A stretch of DNA of 5,802 bases from CAZBWS01 sp964495705 (GTDB lineage Bacteria > Pseudomonadota > Gammaproteobacteria > HTCC5015), in assembly GCA_964495705.1 (NCBI GenBank), contig CAZBWS010000107.1, positions 1-5,802 of the forward strand. The letters run 5' to 3'. Positions 1-5,802 of this stretch are shown here, piece after piece. Each line of letters starts with the position of its first letter. The first letter of the stretch is position 1. The notes under the pieces are model-generated. The model made no database searches. It was not told where the DNA came from and saw only the letters and a list, made by a program, of their open reading frames with translations. The position numbers and the translations under genes are program-made.

Positions 1-1634
1 CCTTGATCAACGGTATCAATAAGCGCTTGTTTTAACTTGTGGGAGTATTCTAGTAGCTCGTCATTATCATCTTGGCGTGCCAGTGCTTCTAGTGCATTGG
101 CGACGCCGTAGAGCAATGCGGATGAGTTGAATAGCGCTGTTTTGCCGTCGCTCTCTTTGTACATCATGTACAAGTCGTGCGCAGTGCCGTGGGGTGCTTC
201 GTAGAGCAGAGTGCCGTCTTTACTTTCGATGATGGAGCTTGCCGTGGCCAAGCTGCCGCCCAGTGCCGCAGCGATGTCGGAGAAGATGTCGCCGTCAAGG
301 TTCAGGGCGGGGTAGAGTGCGTGGCGCGGTGGATCAGTGATCATTTTGATTAGTTGTGCCGAGGGGCGCATGATCATAAATGACGGTGGTTGTACGTGCT
401 CTTCTACCAGCTCTTCGCGAATCTCGTTGATGACTTTGCTGAATACATCGTCGTATTCCATGTATTCACGTTTCAGGCCGAAGTAGATTTCCTTGTCGTT
501 CAACGCAGCGTCACGGTAAACCTGTTTGGCCCAGTCTTTAATCGCAGCGCGGTCGTTGGCCATGAAGATAATGGGGTCGCCTTGTTTGAGCTCGCGAGCG
601 CACATCTCTTTGCCATCAAGGATGACTTTTACAATGCCGTCGCTTTGCGCGGGCATATTAAAGCTGCCGTACTGGTCGCCGCCACCGGCGCTCATGCGTG
701 AGATAGATACGCTGAATTTGCGGTCGGGGATGCCGCGACGCTTGAGGGCGTTGACGAGTTTGAAGAGTTTGCGCCCTGTATTATTGTCAGGCACGCCCCA
801 TAGCGCGCGCTCTGGTGGGTTGGCAATAACACGCGCAGCTTGAGCATCGATCAACTCATAGTGATAGCTCAAGCCGGCCGCTTTTAGCTTATCCGCATAT
901 TCGGCTTGGTAGATATCTTCGATCAGGGTGCGCATCACCCCGTCATAGCCAGGGATGACGGTGTCTTTTAAGCCAAGGTAGACATCGCGCTTTTCATCGA
1001 GTGCGCGCTGAAAGAATCGGTGTGCCCAAGCTTTGACTTTCTCTGCATCGTTAGAGGCGAGCAGCCAGGGGTCATTGCGATTGATGCGGCGGCTGTGCAA
1101 TTCCACGGGGTTGCCGTCTTGGGCGACGAAAACCACTTTGATGTAACCGGTTTTTTTGGAAATGGCATTAGAACTTTCGAGGTTGCCACCGTCTTCCATC
1201 GTGTCCACTTCGATATCACGGCCAACCCAGTCGGGCGTAGGGCGCTTGATATTGTGAAAGGGGATATCTTCGCGGGTGATGTTGCCGCCAATGCCTTTGC
1301 GAATCGCGCCGTTAGGGGATTTGGTGGCTAATGGGTTGAGCTCTTCTTCTTTAATCGCGGGAAACTTTTCCAAGAACTCGTCTAGCTGCTCGCGGTTGAC
1401 CGTCATTCCCGCGTTCTTAATGCCGATGCGGTGCTTTTTCAGGGCTTCTATGGAGTCCTGCACAATGCGCCCGTTGGTCAAAATTCGATTTTCAGCAGAC
1501 AGATCAATTTCGACTAAGTCGATGTCTAAATGTTGCTTGATGAATTGGTCAACTACGCGGTCAAAGGCGATTTGCGCCATTTCGTCGCCGTGTAATAGAA
1601 CGAGGGGGGAGGAAACTTTTATTTTATGTGGCAT
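1..1634 (-). CDS. icd: Isocitrate dehydrogenase, type II-like, internally duplicated, probably NAD+-dependent (3' end off the left edge)
   Basis: Oxidatively decarboxylates isocitrate to 2-oxoglutarate in the cytoplasmic TCA cycle. Reading from ATG at 1634 gives 544 codons without a stop; by comparison with about 414-residue eukaryotic IDHs, some 40-60 C-terminal residues are missing. The N-terminus resembles eukaryotic-type IDH (HGDEM at 15-19). The substrate motif SPNGAIR (106-112) with R121 matches human IDH1 S94, N96, R100 and R109. Residues about 141-285 are repeated as about 307-447. Copy 1 keeps K223, T225 and D263 (IDH1 K212, T214, D252); copy 2 keeps R313, GDQY (319-322), D449 and D453 (IDH1 R132, Y139, D275, D279). 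The coenzyme loop EAPHGT (479-484) is followed by A-H-D487-L488, where NADP enzymes have Arg-His, suggesting NAD+. GGA at 1643-1641, 6 nt before the ATG, is a modest ribosome binding site. It is divergent from ppk1. From memory, a similar NAD+ type II IDH was characterised from Congregibacter litoralis. Family call is sure; coenzyme is inferred. Confidence 0.93.
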   Translation of the reverse strand, partial: MPHKIKVSSPLVLLHGDEMAQIAFDRVVDQFIKQHLDIDLVEIDLSAENRILTNGRIVQDSIEALKKHRIGIKNAGMTVNREQLDEFLEKFPAIKEEELNPLATKSPNGAIRKGIGGNITREDIPFHNIKRPTPDWVGRDIEVDTMEDGGNLESSNAISKKTGYIKVVFVAQDGNPVELHSRRINRNDPWLLASNDAEKVKAWAHRFFQRALDEKRDVYLGLKDTVIPGYDGVMRTLIEDIYQAEYADKLKAAGLSYHYELIDAQAARVIANPPERALWGVPDNNTGRKLFKLVNALKRRGIPDRKFSVSISRMSAGGGDQYGSFNMPAQSDGIVKVILDGKEMCARELKQGDPIIFMANDRAAIKDWAKQVYRDAALNDKEIYFGLKREYMEYDDVFSKVINEIREELVEEHVQPPSFMIMRPSAQLIKMITDPPRHALYPALNLDGDIFSDIAAALGGSLATASSIIESKDGTLLYEAPHGTAHDLYMMYKESDGKTALFNSSALLYGVANALEALARQDDNDELLEYSHKLKQALIDTVDQ

Positions 1635-1661
1635 ATATTATCCAAAAATTGCATTGATATT

Positions 1662-1673
1662 ACGCTGGAGCGT
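1662..1673. repeat. Inverted repeat ACGCT-GG-AGCGT
   Basis: A perfect 5-bp inverted repeat with a 2-bp centre lies 28 bp upstream of the icd start codon and immediately downstream (in the icd direction) of the TTGACC hexamer. The position would suit an operator controlling icd. It is short enough to occur by chance, and I do not recognise a regulator for it. Confidence 0.3.
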
Positions 1674-1712
1674 GGTCAACACGACATTGCGCGCCACCCT
1701 TATGATTGCTAG

Positions 1713-1723
1713 TTTACTGTAAA
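1713..1723. repeat. Inverted repeat TTTAC-T-GTAAA
   Basis: A perfect 11-bp palindrome with a single central base lies about mid-way in the divergent region. It could be a regulator binding site shared by both genes. It does not match the LexA, FNR or Pho box consensus, and chance occurrence is possible. Confidence 0.25.
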
Positions 1724-1735
1724 TATACCTTAGCT

Positions 1736-1750
1736 GGCTACACTATAGCC
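1736..1750. repeat. Inverted repeat GGCTA-N5-TAGCC
   Basis: A perfect 5-bp inverted repeat with a 5-bp spacer ends 42 bp upstream of the chosen ppk1 ATG. It is not followed by a T-run, so it is not a terminator. An operator upstream of the ppk1 promoter is possible; no known consensus was matched. Confidence 0.25.
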
Positions 1751-1776
1751 TGTGTTGCGCAGCTATCAGTAAATCT

Positions 1777-1785
1777 TGCTAGAAT
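1777..1785 (+). promoter_or_regulatory. Putative extended -10 element for ppk1
   Basis: TG-C-TAGAAT fits an extended -10 (TGnTATAAT) with one mismatch in the hexamer. A weak TTGCGC lies 19 nt upstream (1755-1760). Transcription would start about 7 nt downstream, at roughly 1792, almost on the ppk1 ATG at 1793, so the message would be leaderless or nearly so. This fits the absence of a Shine-Dalgarno sequence there. The call rests on pattern matching only. Confidence 0.35.
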
Positions 1786-1792
1786 AGTTTGT

Positions 1793-3933
1793 ATGGAAAC
1801 CAATAATGCACAGAATAATTTCACTGCCCTACATCCTGATAGCGATGCGGATAGCCTGCTAGCCCCCGTCTTGGGTGATGATTTGAAAGCGCCCGCGCTG
1901 TACTCTAATCGCGAGCTGAGTTGGTTGGCGTTTAATCGGCGTGTGATGGAGCTGGCTCACGATGCCTCTGTGCCCCTGTTGGAGCGCCTGCGTTACTTGT
2001 GTATTTGTTCTTCCAATCTGGATGAATTTTATGAGGTGCGCGTAGCGGGCCTGCAGCAACAAGTTGCGTTGAACTTGCCTCAGCCGGGGCCAGATGAAAT
2101 GAGCCCCCATGAGCAGTTGACGGTCATTTCTAAGCAGTCGCATAAGCTGGTGAAGCAGCAGTATAAGATACTCAATCAAAATATTATTCCCGACCTGCAG
2201 GAAGCGGGTGTGCGCTTTTTACGCCGTGGCGAGTGGACAGACAAACAGGCCAAGTGGATTCAGGAGTACTTCCGCAATGAAGTGATTCCCGTAGTCAGCC
2301 CGTTGGGTTTGGATCCCGCACACCCCTTTCCACGCTTGATTAACAAAAGTTTAAACTTTGTTGTAACACTAGAAGGTGTAGACCCCTTTGGGCGCGACAT
2401 TAACGTAGCGGTGTTACAGGCGCCCCGTGTACTTCCACGTATTATTCGTGTGCCGAAAAAGATTTCTGGAGGCGAAAATGATTTTGTCTTTTTATCTTCG
2501 GTGATTCACGCCCATGTAGAAGAAATTTTCCCCGGTATGGAGATAACGGGCTTCCACCAGTTCCGCGTCACACGTAATACCGAGTTATTCGTTGCCGAAG
2601 AAGAAATAGACGATCTGCTCAGTGCGATTAAAGGCGAGCTGCCCCAGCGTAATTTCGGCCAAGCCGTACGTTTAGAGATTGCCGATACCTGCCCGGATGA
2701 TGTGGCAGATTATTTACTCAGTAAGTTTAACTTGCAGCGTCATGACTTATTTCAAGTAAAAGGGCCAGTCAACCTCAGCCGTTTAGCTGGTGTGTTGGAT
2801 CAGATTGATCGCAGTGACCTTGTCTTTCCAAGTTTTAAGCCATCGCTACCCAAACAGCTAAATAAAGACAGCAATTTATTTGAAGCGATTAGTCATAACG
2901 ATATATTTCTTCATCACCCCTATCAGTCCTTTGCTCCAGTTGTCGAGTTTCTCAAGCAGGCAGCAAGAGATCCCAATGTACTGGCTATTAAGCAAACGGT
3001 ATACCGTGCGGGTGCAAAGTCGCCGATCATAGAAGCACTGATGGAAGCAGCACGTGCTGGTAAAGAAGTGACCGTGGTTATTGAACTGCGTGCGCGCTTT
3101 GATGAGGAAGCGAATGTCAGCTTAGCCGACAAACTGCACTTGGCCGGATGTCAGGTGGTCTATGGCATGGTTGGCTATAAAACCCATGCCAAGATGATGC
3201 TGGTTGTACGCCGCGAGGCAGACCACCTGATCCGCTATGCCCATATGGGCACGGGTAATTATCATGCAGGCACGGCGCGTGCCTATACCGATTACGGTTT
3301 GTTGACGCGCGACGCGGCGCTGACTGAGGATGTTCACAAGGTGTTTATGCAAATTACTGGTGCAGGGCAGGTGGGGGAATTTAAAAAAATACTTGCTGCA
3401 CCGAATAACTTGCATGAAGAGATGATGAACAAGGTGCAGCGTGAAACCGACAACGCTAAAGCGGGCAAACCTGCACGTATTGCCGCGCGTATGAATTCAT
3501 TGATTGAGCCGAAAATTATTCGCGCCTTATATAAGGCTTCCCAGGCGGGTGTGAAAGTCGATTTGATTGTGCGCGGTATGTGCAGCTTGCGCCCGGGCAT
3601 TCTTGGAGTTTCAGAGAATATTCGTCTGCGCTCAGTATTGGGCCGCTTCCTGGAACACTCCCGCGTATTTTATTTCTTGAATGACGAATCGCCAGAAATG
3701 TTCTTGTCCAGTGCTGACTGGATGCCACGCAACTTCTTCCGTCGTGTAGAAACAGTGTTTCCTGTAGAAAGCCCTGAACAACGCGGTATGATTTTAGAAG
3801 AAAGTATTGAGTGCTACCTAAAAGAAAACCAGTTGGCATGGGATTGTCAAAGTGATGGCTCGTATCTGCGCGCGCAAGTTTCTGAAGACGATAGTGTGTT
3901 TAGTGCGCAGGCGGCGCTGATTAAGGCCTTGAA
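1793..3933 (+). CDS. ppk1: Polyphosphate kinase 1 (3' end lost in assembly gap)
   Basis: Polymerises the gamma-phosphate of ATP into inorganic polyphosphate, reversibly, at the inner membrane or in the cytoplasm. Visible are 713 codons; E. coli PPK is 688 residues and the Pseudomonas enzyme somewhat longer, so only a short tail is missing. The N domain begins with NRELSW (39-44) and SSNLDEFYEVR. The catalytic His465 lies in KTHAKM and the second essential His622 in LEHSRV, 157 residues apart as in E. coli (His435 and His592). The Mg/phosphate-binding arginines correspond to R405 (VYRAG) and R435 (RARFDEEAN). ATG at 1793 was chosen because it leaves a 36-residue variable tail before the conserved domain; extending to a TTG at 1706 adds 29 residues with no family resemblance. 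There is no clear Shine-Dalgarno sequence. Reading through the N run gives a spurious end at 4081. It is divergent from icd; a link to the downstream buf genes depends on the scaffold. Confidence 0.96.
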
Positions 3934-4033
3934 NNNNNNNNNNNNNNNNNNNNNNNNNNNNNNNNNNNNNNNNNNNNNNNNNNNNNNNNNNNNNNNNNNN
4001 NNNNNNNNNNNNNNNNNNNNNNNNNNNNNNNNN
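3934..4033. other. Assembly gap of exactly 100 N
   Basis: A run of precisely 100 undetermined bases is the usual placeholder for a scaffold join of unknown length. It removes the ppk1 stop codon, any ppk1 terminator and any gene that may lie between ppk1 and the buf operon, and it makes the adjacency of the two flanks provisional. Confidence 0.98.
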
Positions 4034-4086
4034 ATAAAAAATGCAATCAAATCTCCCTTCCAGCCGTCTCTAATAATGTAAACAAC
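4034..4086 (+). promoter_or_regulatory. Upstream region of the bufferin operon, possible ECF-type promoter
   Basis: Only about 64 bp of sequence survive between the gap and bufA1. No terminator hairpin is seen. GCAATC (4043-4048), 16 nt, then CGTC (4065-4068) loosely resembles ECF sigma promoters with an AAC-type -35 and a CGT-type -10; from memory, bufferin operons in Caulobacter are under the ECF factor SigF. The -35 match is imperfect. An alternative is a sigma-70 -10 at the A/T-rich TAATAAT (4071-4077), but no good -35 is paired with it. Confidence 0.25.
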
Positions 4087-4092
4087 AGGAGA
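4087..4092 (+). promoter_or_regulatory. Strong ribosome binding site of bufA1
   Basis: AGGAGA ends 5 nt before the ATG at 4098, a near-ideal Shine-Dalgarno sequence. It fixes the start codon and suggests high translation of the precursor. The two downstream genes lack a comparable site. Confidence 0.85.
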
Positions 4093-4097
4093 CAATA

Positions 4098-4385
4098 ATG
4101 TTAAATGACAAAAAAGTACTACTCGCCGCTGCAGTCGCCAGCGTAGCAACCCTTAGCACCACTGCTGCCCACGCTGTACCCGATCAACCTGAGTTTTGGG
4201 AAAAGTGCTCCGGAATTGCCAAGGCGGGCATGAATGACTGTGGATCCCTCGATGGTAAGCATGGCTGTTCTGGCCAGGCGACACGTGATAACGATGATCA
4301 GGAATGGGTGTATGTACCGAAGGGCACTTGTACCAAGATTACTGGCGGGTCTGTAGCGAAGATTAAGCCGGCTAAAAAATCTTAG
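4098..4385 (+). CDS. bufA1: Bufferin precursor, DUF2282 secreted four-cysteine protein
   Basis: This is a small (95-residue) ribosomally made precursor expected to be post-translationally modified on cysteine, exported and used to sequester copper in the periplasm. Residues 1-26 form a Sec-type signal peptide: KK at 5-6, a hydrophobic alanine-rich core, and cleavage likely after AHA (24-26). The mature part has the DUF2282 pattern: EKC (Cys37), a second Cys48 in NDC, Cys57 in HGCSGQ and Cys78 in PKGTC, with EWVYVP just before the last cysteine. The tail is lysine-rich (K88-K94). From memory, in the Caulobacter DUF2282 bufferin the two inner cysteines become thiooxazoles and the outer two form a disulfide. 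The family was formerly annotated as 'DUF2282 membrane protein', a misreading of the signal peptide. BufB starts 2 nt downstream. It may also be named HvfA-like. Function is inferred from family and operon. Confidence 0.9.
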   Translation: MLNDKKVLLAAAVASVATLSTTAAHAVPDQPEFWEKCSGIAKAGMNDCGSLDGKHGCSGQATRDNDDQEWVYVPKGTCTKITGGSVAKIKPAKKS

Positions 4386-4387
4386 AA

Positions 4388-5224
4388 ATGGCTTTGCCTT
4401 CTGGCATTAAAAACGTTGGGGTGGGCTTGCGCTCACCTCACGTCAATGAAATTCTAAGCACCAAGCCCGATCTGCAGTGGCTAGAAATGCTCGCGGATAA
4501 CCATTTGCAAGAGGGCGGCTTGGCGCGCCAGCAGTTATTCGCCTTACGTGATCATTATCCCATGACAATGCATGGGGTGAACTTGTCCTTGGGTGGTTTA
4601 GATCCACTGGACTGGGTCTATGCGGATAAGCTGAAAAAGCTCTACAAAGAGCTGGAAGTTAGCTGGTTTTCCGAGCATCTATGCTTTTCTCATGGTGAGG
4701 GCTTGTATAGTCATGATCTATTGCCCTTGCCTTATACCGATGAAGCGGTAAGGCACTGTGCTCAGCGCATCGATCAGTTCCAAGACTTTTGGGGTGAGAA
4801 GATATTAATAGAAAATGTGTCTAGTTATGTGAGCTGTGATTCTGCGCCCATGAACGAGGCAGAGTTTGTCTGTGCCGTATTAGGTGAGGTGAATTGTGAC
4901 TTGTTATTAGACATTAATAACCTCTATGTGAATCAAGTTAATCACGGGGAATCTGCGAGAGATTTTATAGATGGACTGCCGGTTGATAGAGTAAAAGAGA
5001 TACACTTGGCGGGCTTTGAAGACAGGGGTGAGTTTTTGCTTGATGCCCATAATAACCCTGTGTCTAATCAGGTGTGGGGCTTGTATGAATATGCCTTAAA
5101 CAAGGGCGTGGCCGCAGCAACCTTGATCGAGTGGGATAATCAAATCCCCGATTTAACTCGATTGTTGGAAGAGCGAGATAAGGCGCAACAGCGGCTAAGC
5201 CATGCTCAGCGAGAAGCTGCATGA
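4388..5224 (+). CDS. bufB: DUF692 multinuclear non-heme iron oxygenase (MNIO), bufferin maturase
   Basis: This 278-residue cytoplasmic TIM-barrel enzyme has the usual DUF692 (MbnB/BufB/HvfB) length. The family uses two or three iron ions and O2 to oxidise cysteines in a partner peptide. The sequence shows the ordered family motifs: GVGLR (11-15), WLEML (31-35), HGVNLSLG (62-69), SEHL (95-98), IENVSSY (141-147), LDINN (174-178), EIHLAGF (204-210), DAH (219-221) and IEWD (247-250). Candidate iron ligands are H62, E96, H97, E142, D175, N178, H206, D219, H221 and E248; exact assignment is by memory of MbnB-like structures. No catalytic position appears lost. ATG at 4388 is 2 nt after the bufA1 stop and has no good Shine-Dalgarno sequence, so translation is probably coupled to bufA1; this would keep enzyme below substrate level. 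The stop overlaps the bufC start. The substrate is inferred to be BufA1 from adjacency. Confidence 0.94.
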   Translation: MALPSGIKNVGVGLRSPHVNEILSTKPDLQWLEMLADNHLQEGGLARQQLFALRDHYPMTMHGVNLSLGGLDPLDWVYADKLKKLYKELEVSWFSEHLCFSHGEGLYSHDLLPLPYTDEAVRHCAQRIDQFQDFWGEKILIENVSSYVSCDSAPMNEAEFVCAVLGEVNCDLLLDINNLYVNQVNHGESARDFIDGLPVDRVKEIHLAGFEDRGEFLLDAHNNPVSNQVWGLYEYALNKGVAAATLIEWDNQIPDLTRLLEERDKAQQRLSHAQREAA

Positions 5225-5802
5225 TGACTTTACAGCAATGGCAAAAGTCGCTTTTATCAGATAGCGTATCGGCCACATTACAGCTGCAAGCGTCTGTTAG
5301 GCCTGCGGGAAAACTCAGTGCTGAACAAGCATTAGGCGTGTATCAAAATAATTGTCTTGGCAGCCGTATCAATGCCTTGGTAGCCATCTATAGCACTTGC
5401 TGTGCGGTATTGGGTGAAGACTACTTCCGCCAGCTGCTTAGGCCGTACGCTCGAATGCATGTGGCTAACTCGGCGGACTTAAATGATTATGGCGCAGGCT
5501 TTGCGAATTTTTTACACAAGCAGGTAAAGCAGCGAAGTGAATTACAGAGCTTTTTATACCTGCCTGATTTAGCCGTCTTAGATAAAATAGTTCACGACTT
5601 ACACTCTGTAATGGAAGTAAGATCTAGCGACCGTGCTTTACTCGTGCATGCGGATAGCTTGATTTATCAGCATTCACCGCTACTGCATTTAATGCGCTTT
5701 CATTTCCCTGTAGACAAAGTGTGGCAGGCTAATCACCAACTTGACAGTGGCAGTGTCAGCGAAGATGACATCGCGCCATACTGCGTTGCCATACAGCGAA
5801 AA
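5221..5802 (+). CDS. bufC: DUF2063 MNIO partner protein (3' end off the right edge)
   Basis: Works with the DUF692 oxygenase: in related systems (MbnC, HvfC, BufC) the partner binds the leader or signal-peptide part of the precursor and presents it to the iron enzyme. Visible are 194 codons to the window edge with no stop; full-length members are about 250 residues. The 'putative DNA-binding' DUF2063 N-domain pattern is present: YQNN (41-44), GEDYF (65-69), YARMH (76-80), DLNDYGAGFANFL (86-98) and LYLPDLAVLD (112-121). The older label of DNA-binding is a database name, not evidence for regulation. ATG at 5221 overlaps the bufB stop (ATGA); a second ATG at 5224 is possible and changes only one residue. 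The overlap shows translational coupling. A DoxX-like membrane gene (bufD) often follows in this family but is outside the window. Confidence 0.88.
   Translation, partial: MMTLQQWQKSLLSDSVSATLQLQASVRPAGKLSAEQALGVYQNNCLGSRINALVAIYSTCCAVLGEDYFRQLLRPYARMHVANSADLNDYGAGFANFLHKQVKQRSELQSFLYLPDLAVLDKIVHDLHSVMEVRSSDRALLVHADSLIYQHSPLLHLMRFHFPVDKVWQANHQLDSGSVSEDDIAPYCVAIQRK

Larger units (their letters stand above)
1635..1792. promoter_or_regulatory. Divergent icd/ppk1 intergenic region
   Basis: These 158 bp lie between the two divergent start codons and must hold both promoters. For icd (minus strand) a TTGACC hexamer lies at 1679-1674, but the hexamer 17 nt downstream (CAATGC) is a poor -10, and TAATAT at 1662-1657 is too close to it, so no icd promoter can be named firmly. 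For ppk1 the best candidate is an extended -10 directly before the ATG. Three short perfect inverted repeats are present and listed separately. No transcription factor site was recognised with certainty. Confidence 0.6.

Noticed and set aside
390..1722. Several plus-strand open frames of 100-150 codons opposite icd
   Set aside because: They are antisense shadows of the icd reading frame, have no recognisable motifs, and the minus-strand frame matches IDH throughout.
1763..1781. Possible Pho box (CTATCA followed by a degenerate second half) upstream of ppk1
   Set aside because: The first half matches CTGTCA in 5 of 6 positions, but the second half is mis-spaced and poor, so PhoB control cannot be supported from the sequence.
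1706..1792. N-terminal extension of ppk1 from TTG at 1706
   Set aside because: The 29 extra residues resemble no PPK1 and cover the likely promoter and inverted repeat; ATG 1793 already gives a complete N domain.
1859..3839. Minus-strand open frames inside ppk1
   Set aside because: Shadows of a continuous, well-conserved PPK1 frame; no protein family resemblance or ribosome binding sites.
4034..4081. Continuation of the ppk1 frame after the N run
   Set aside because: The frame across a gap of unknown length is meaningless, and the residues do not resemble a PPK C-terminus.
5064..5276. Minus-strand 70-codon frame over the bufB-bufC junction
   Set aside because: Overlaps two conserved genes on the other strand and has no recognisable features.

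Overview
The window looks like a chromosomal contig from a free-living marine gammaproteobacterium, plausibly of the Cellvibrionales/Spongiibacteraceae-Halieaceae kind. This placement is inferred from protein content alone: a rare internally duplicated isocitrate dehydrogenase of a type I associate with such bacteria, a Pseudomonas-like polyphosphate kinase, and a bufferin-type copper RiPP operon. No rRNA, tRNA, insertion sequence, CRISPR array or phage gene was seen.

Left part (1-1634, minus strand): the first 544 codons of an isocitrate dehydrogenase (icd) whose C-terminus lies beyond the left edge. It has a eukaryote-like (type II) N-terminal region. A segment of about 145 residues then occurs twice, and the catalytic residues are shared out between the two copies. 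The coenzyme-site residues point to NAD+ rather than NADP+. A 158-bp divergent intergenic region (1635-1792) with three short inverted repeats separates it from ppk1.

Centre (1793-3933, plus strand): polyphosphate kinase 1 (ppk1). All catalytic residues are visible, but the last few codons are lost in a run of exactly 100 N (3934-4033), which is an assembly gap of unknown true size. Linkage of everything right of the gap to everything left of it depends on the scaffold.

Right part (4034-5802, plus strand): a tightly packed operon encoding a secreted four-cysteine DUF2282 precursor (BufA1), a DUF692 multinuclear non-heme iron oxygenase (BufB) and a DUF2063 partner protein (BufC, cut by the right edge). 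This is the bufferin (HvfABC-like) layout. BufB with BufC is expected to convert precursor cysteines into copper-binding heterocycles, after which the peptide is exported to the periplasm. It is the most interesting system in the window. The family is already described, so what is new would be this member and its regulation. The other two genes are central metabolism (TCA cycle) and polyphosphate storage; polyphosphate has known links to metal stress, but a functional tie to the buf genes is only a speculation.
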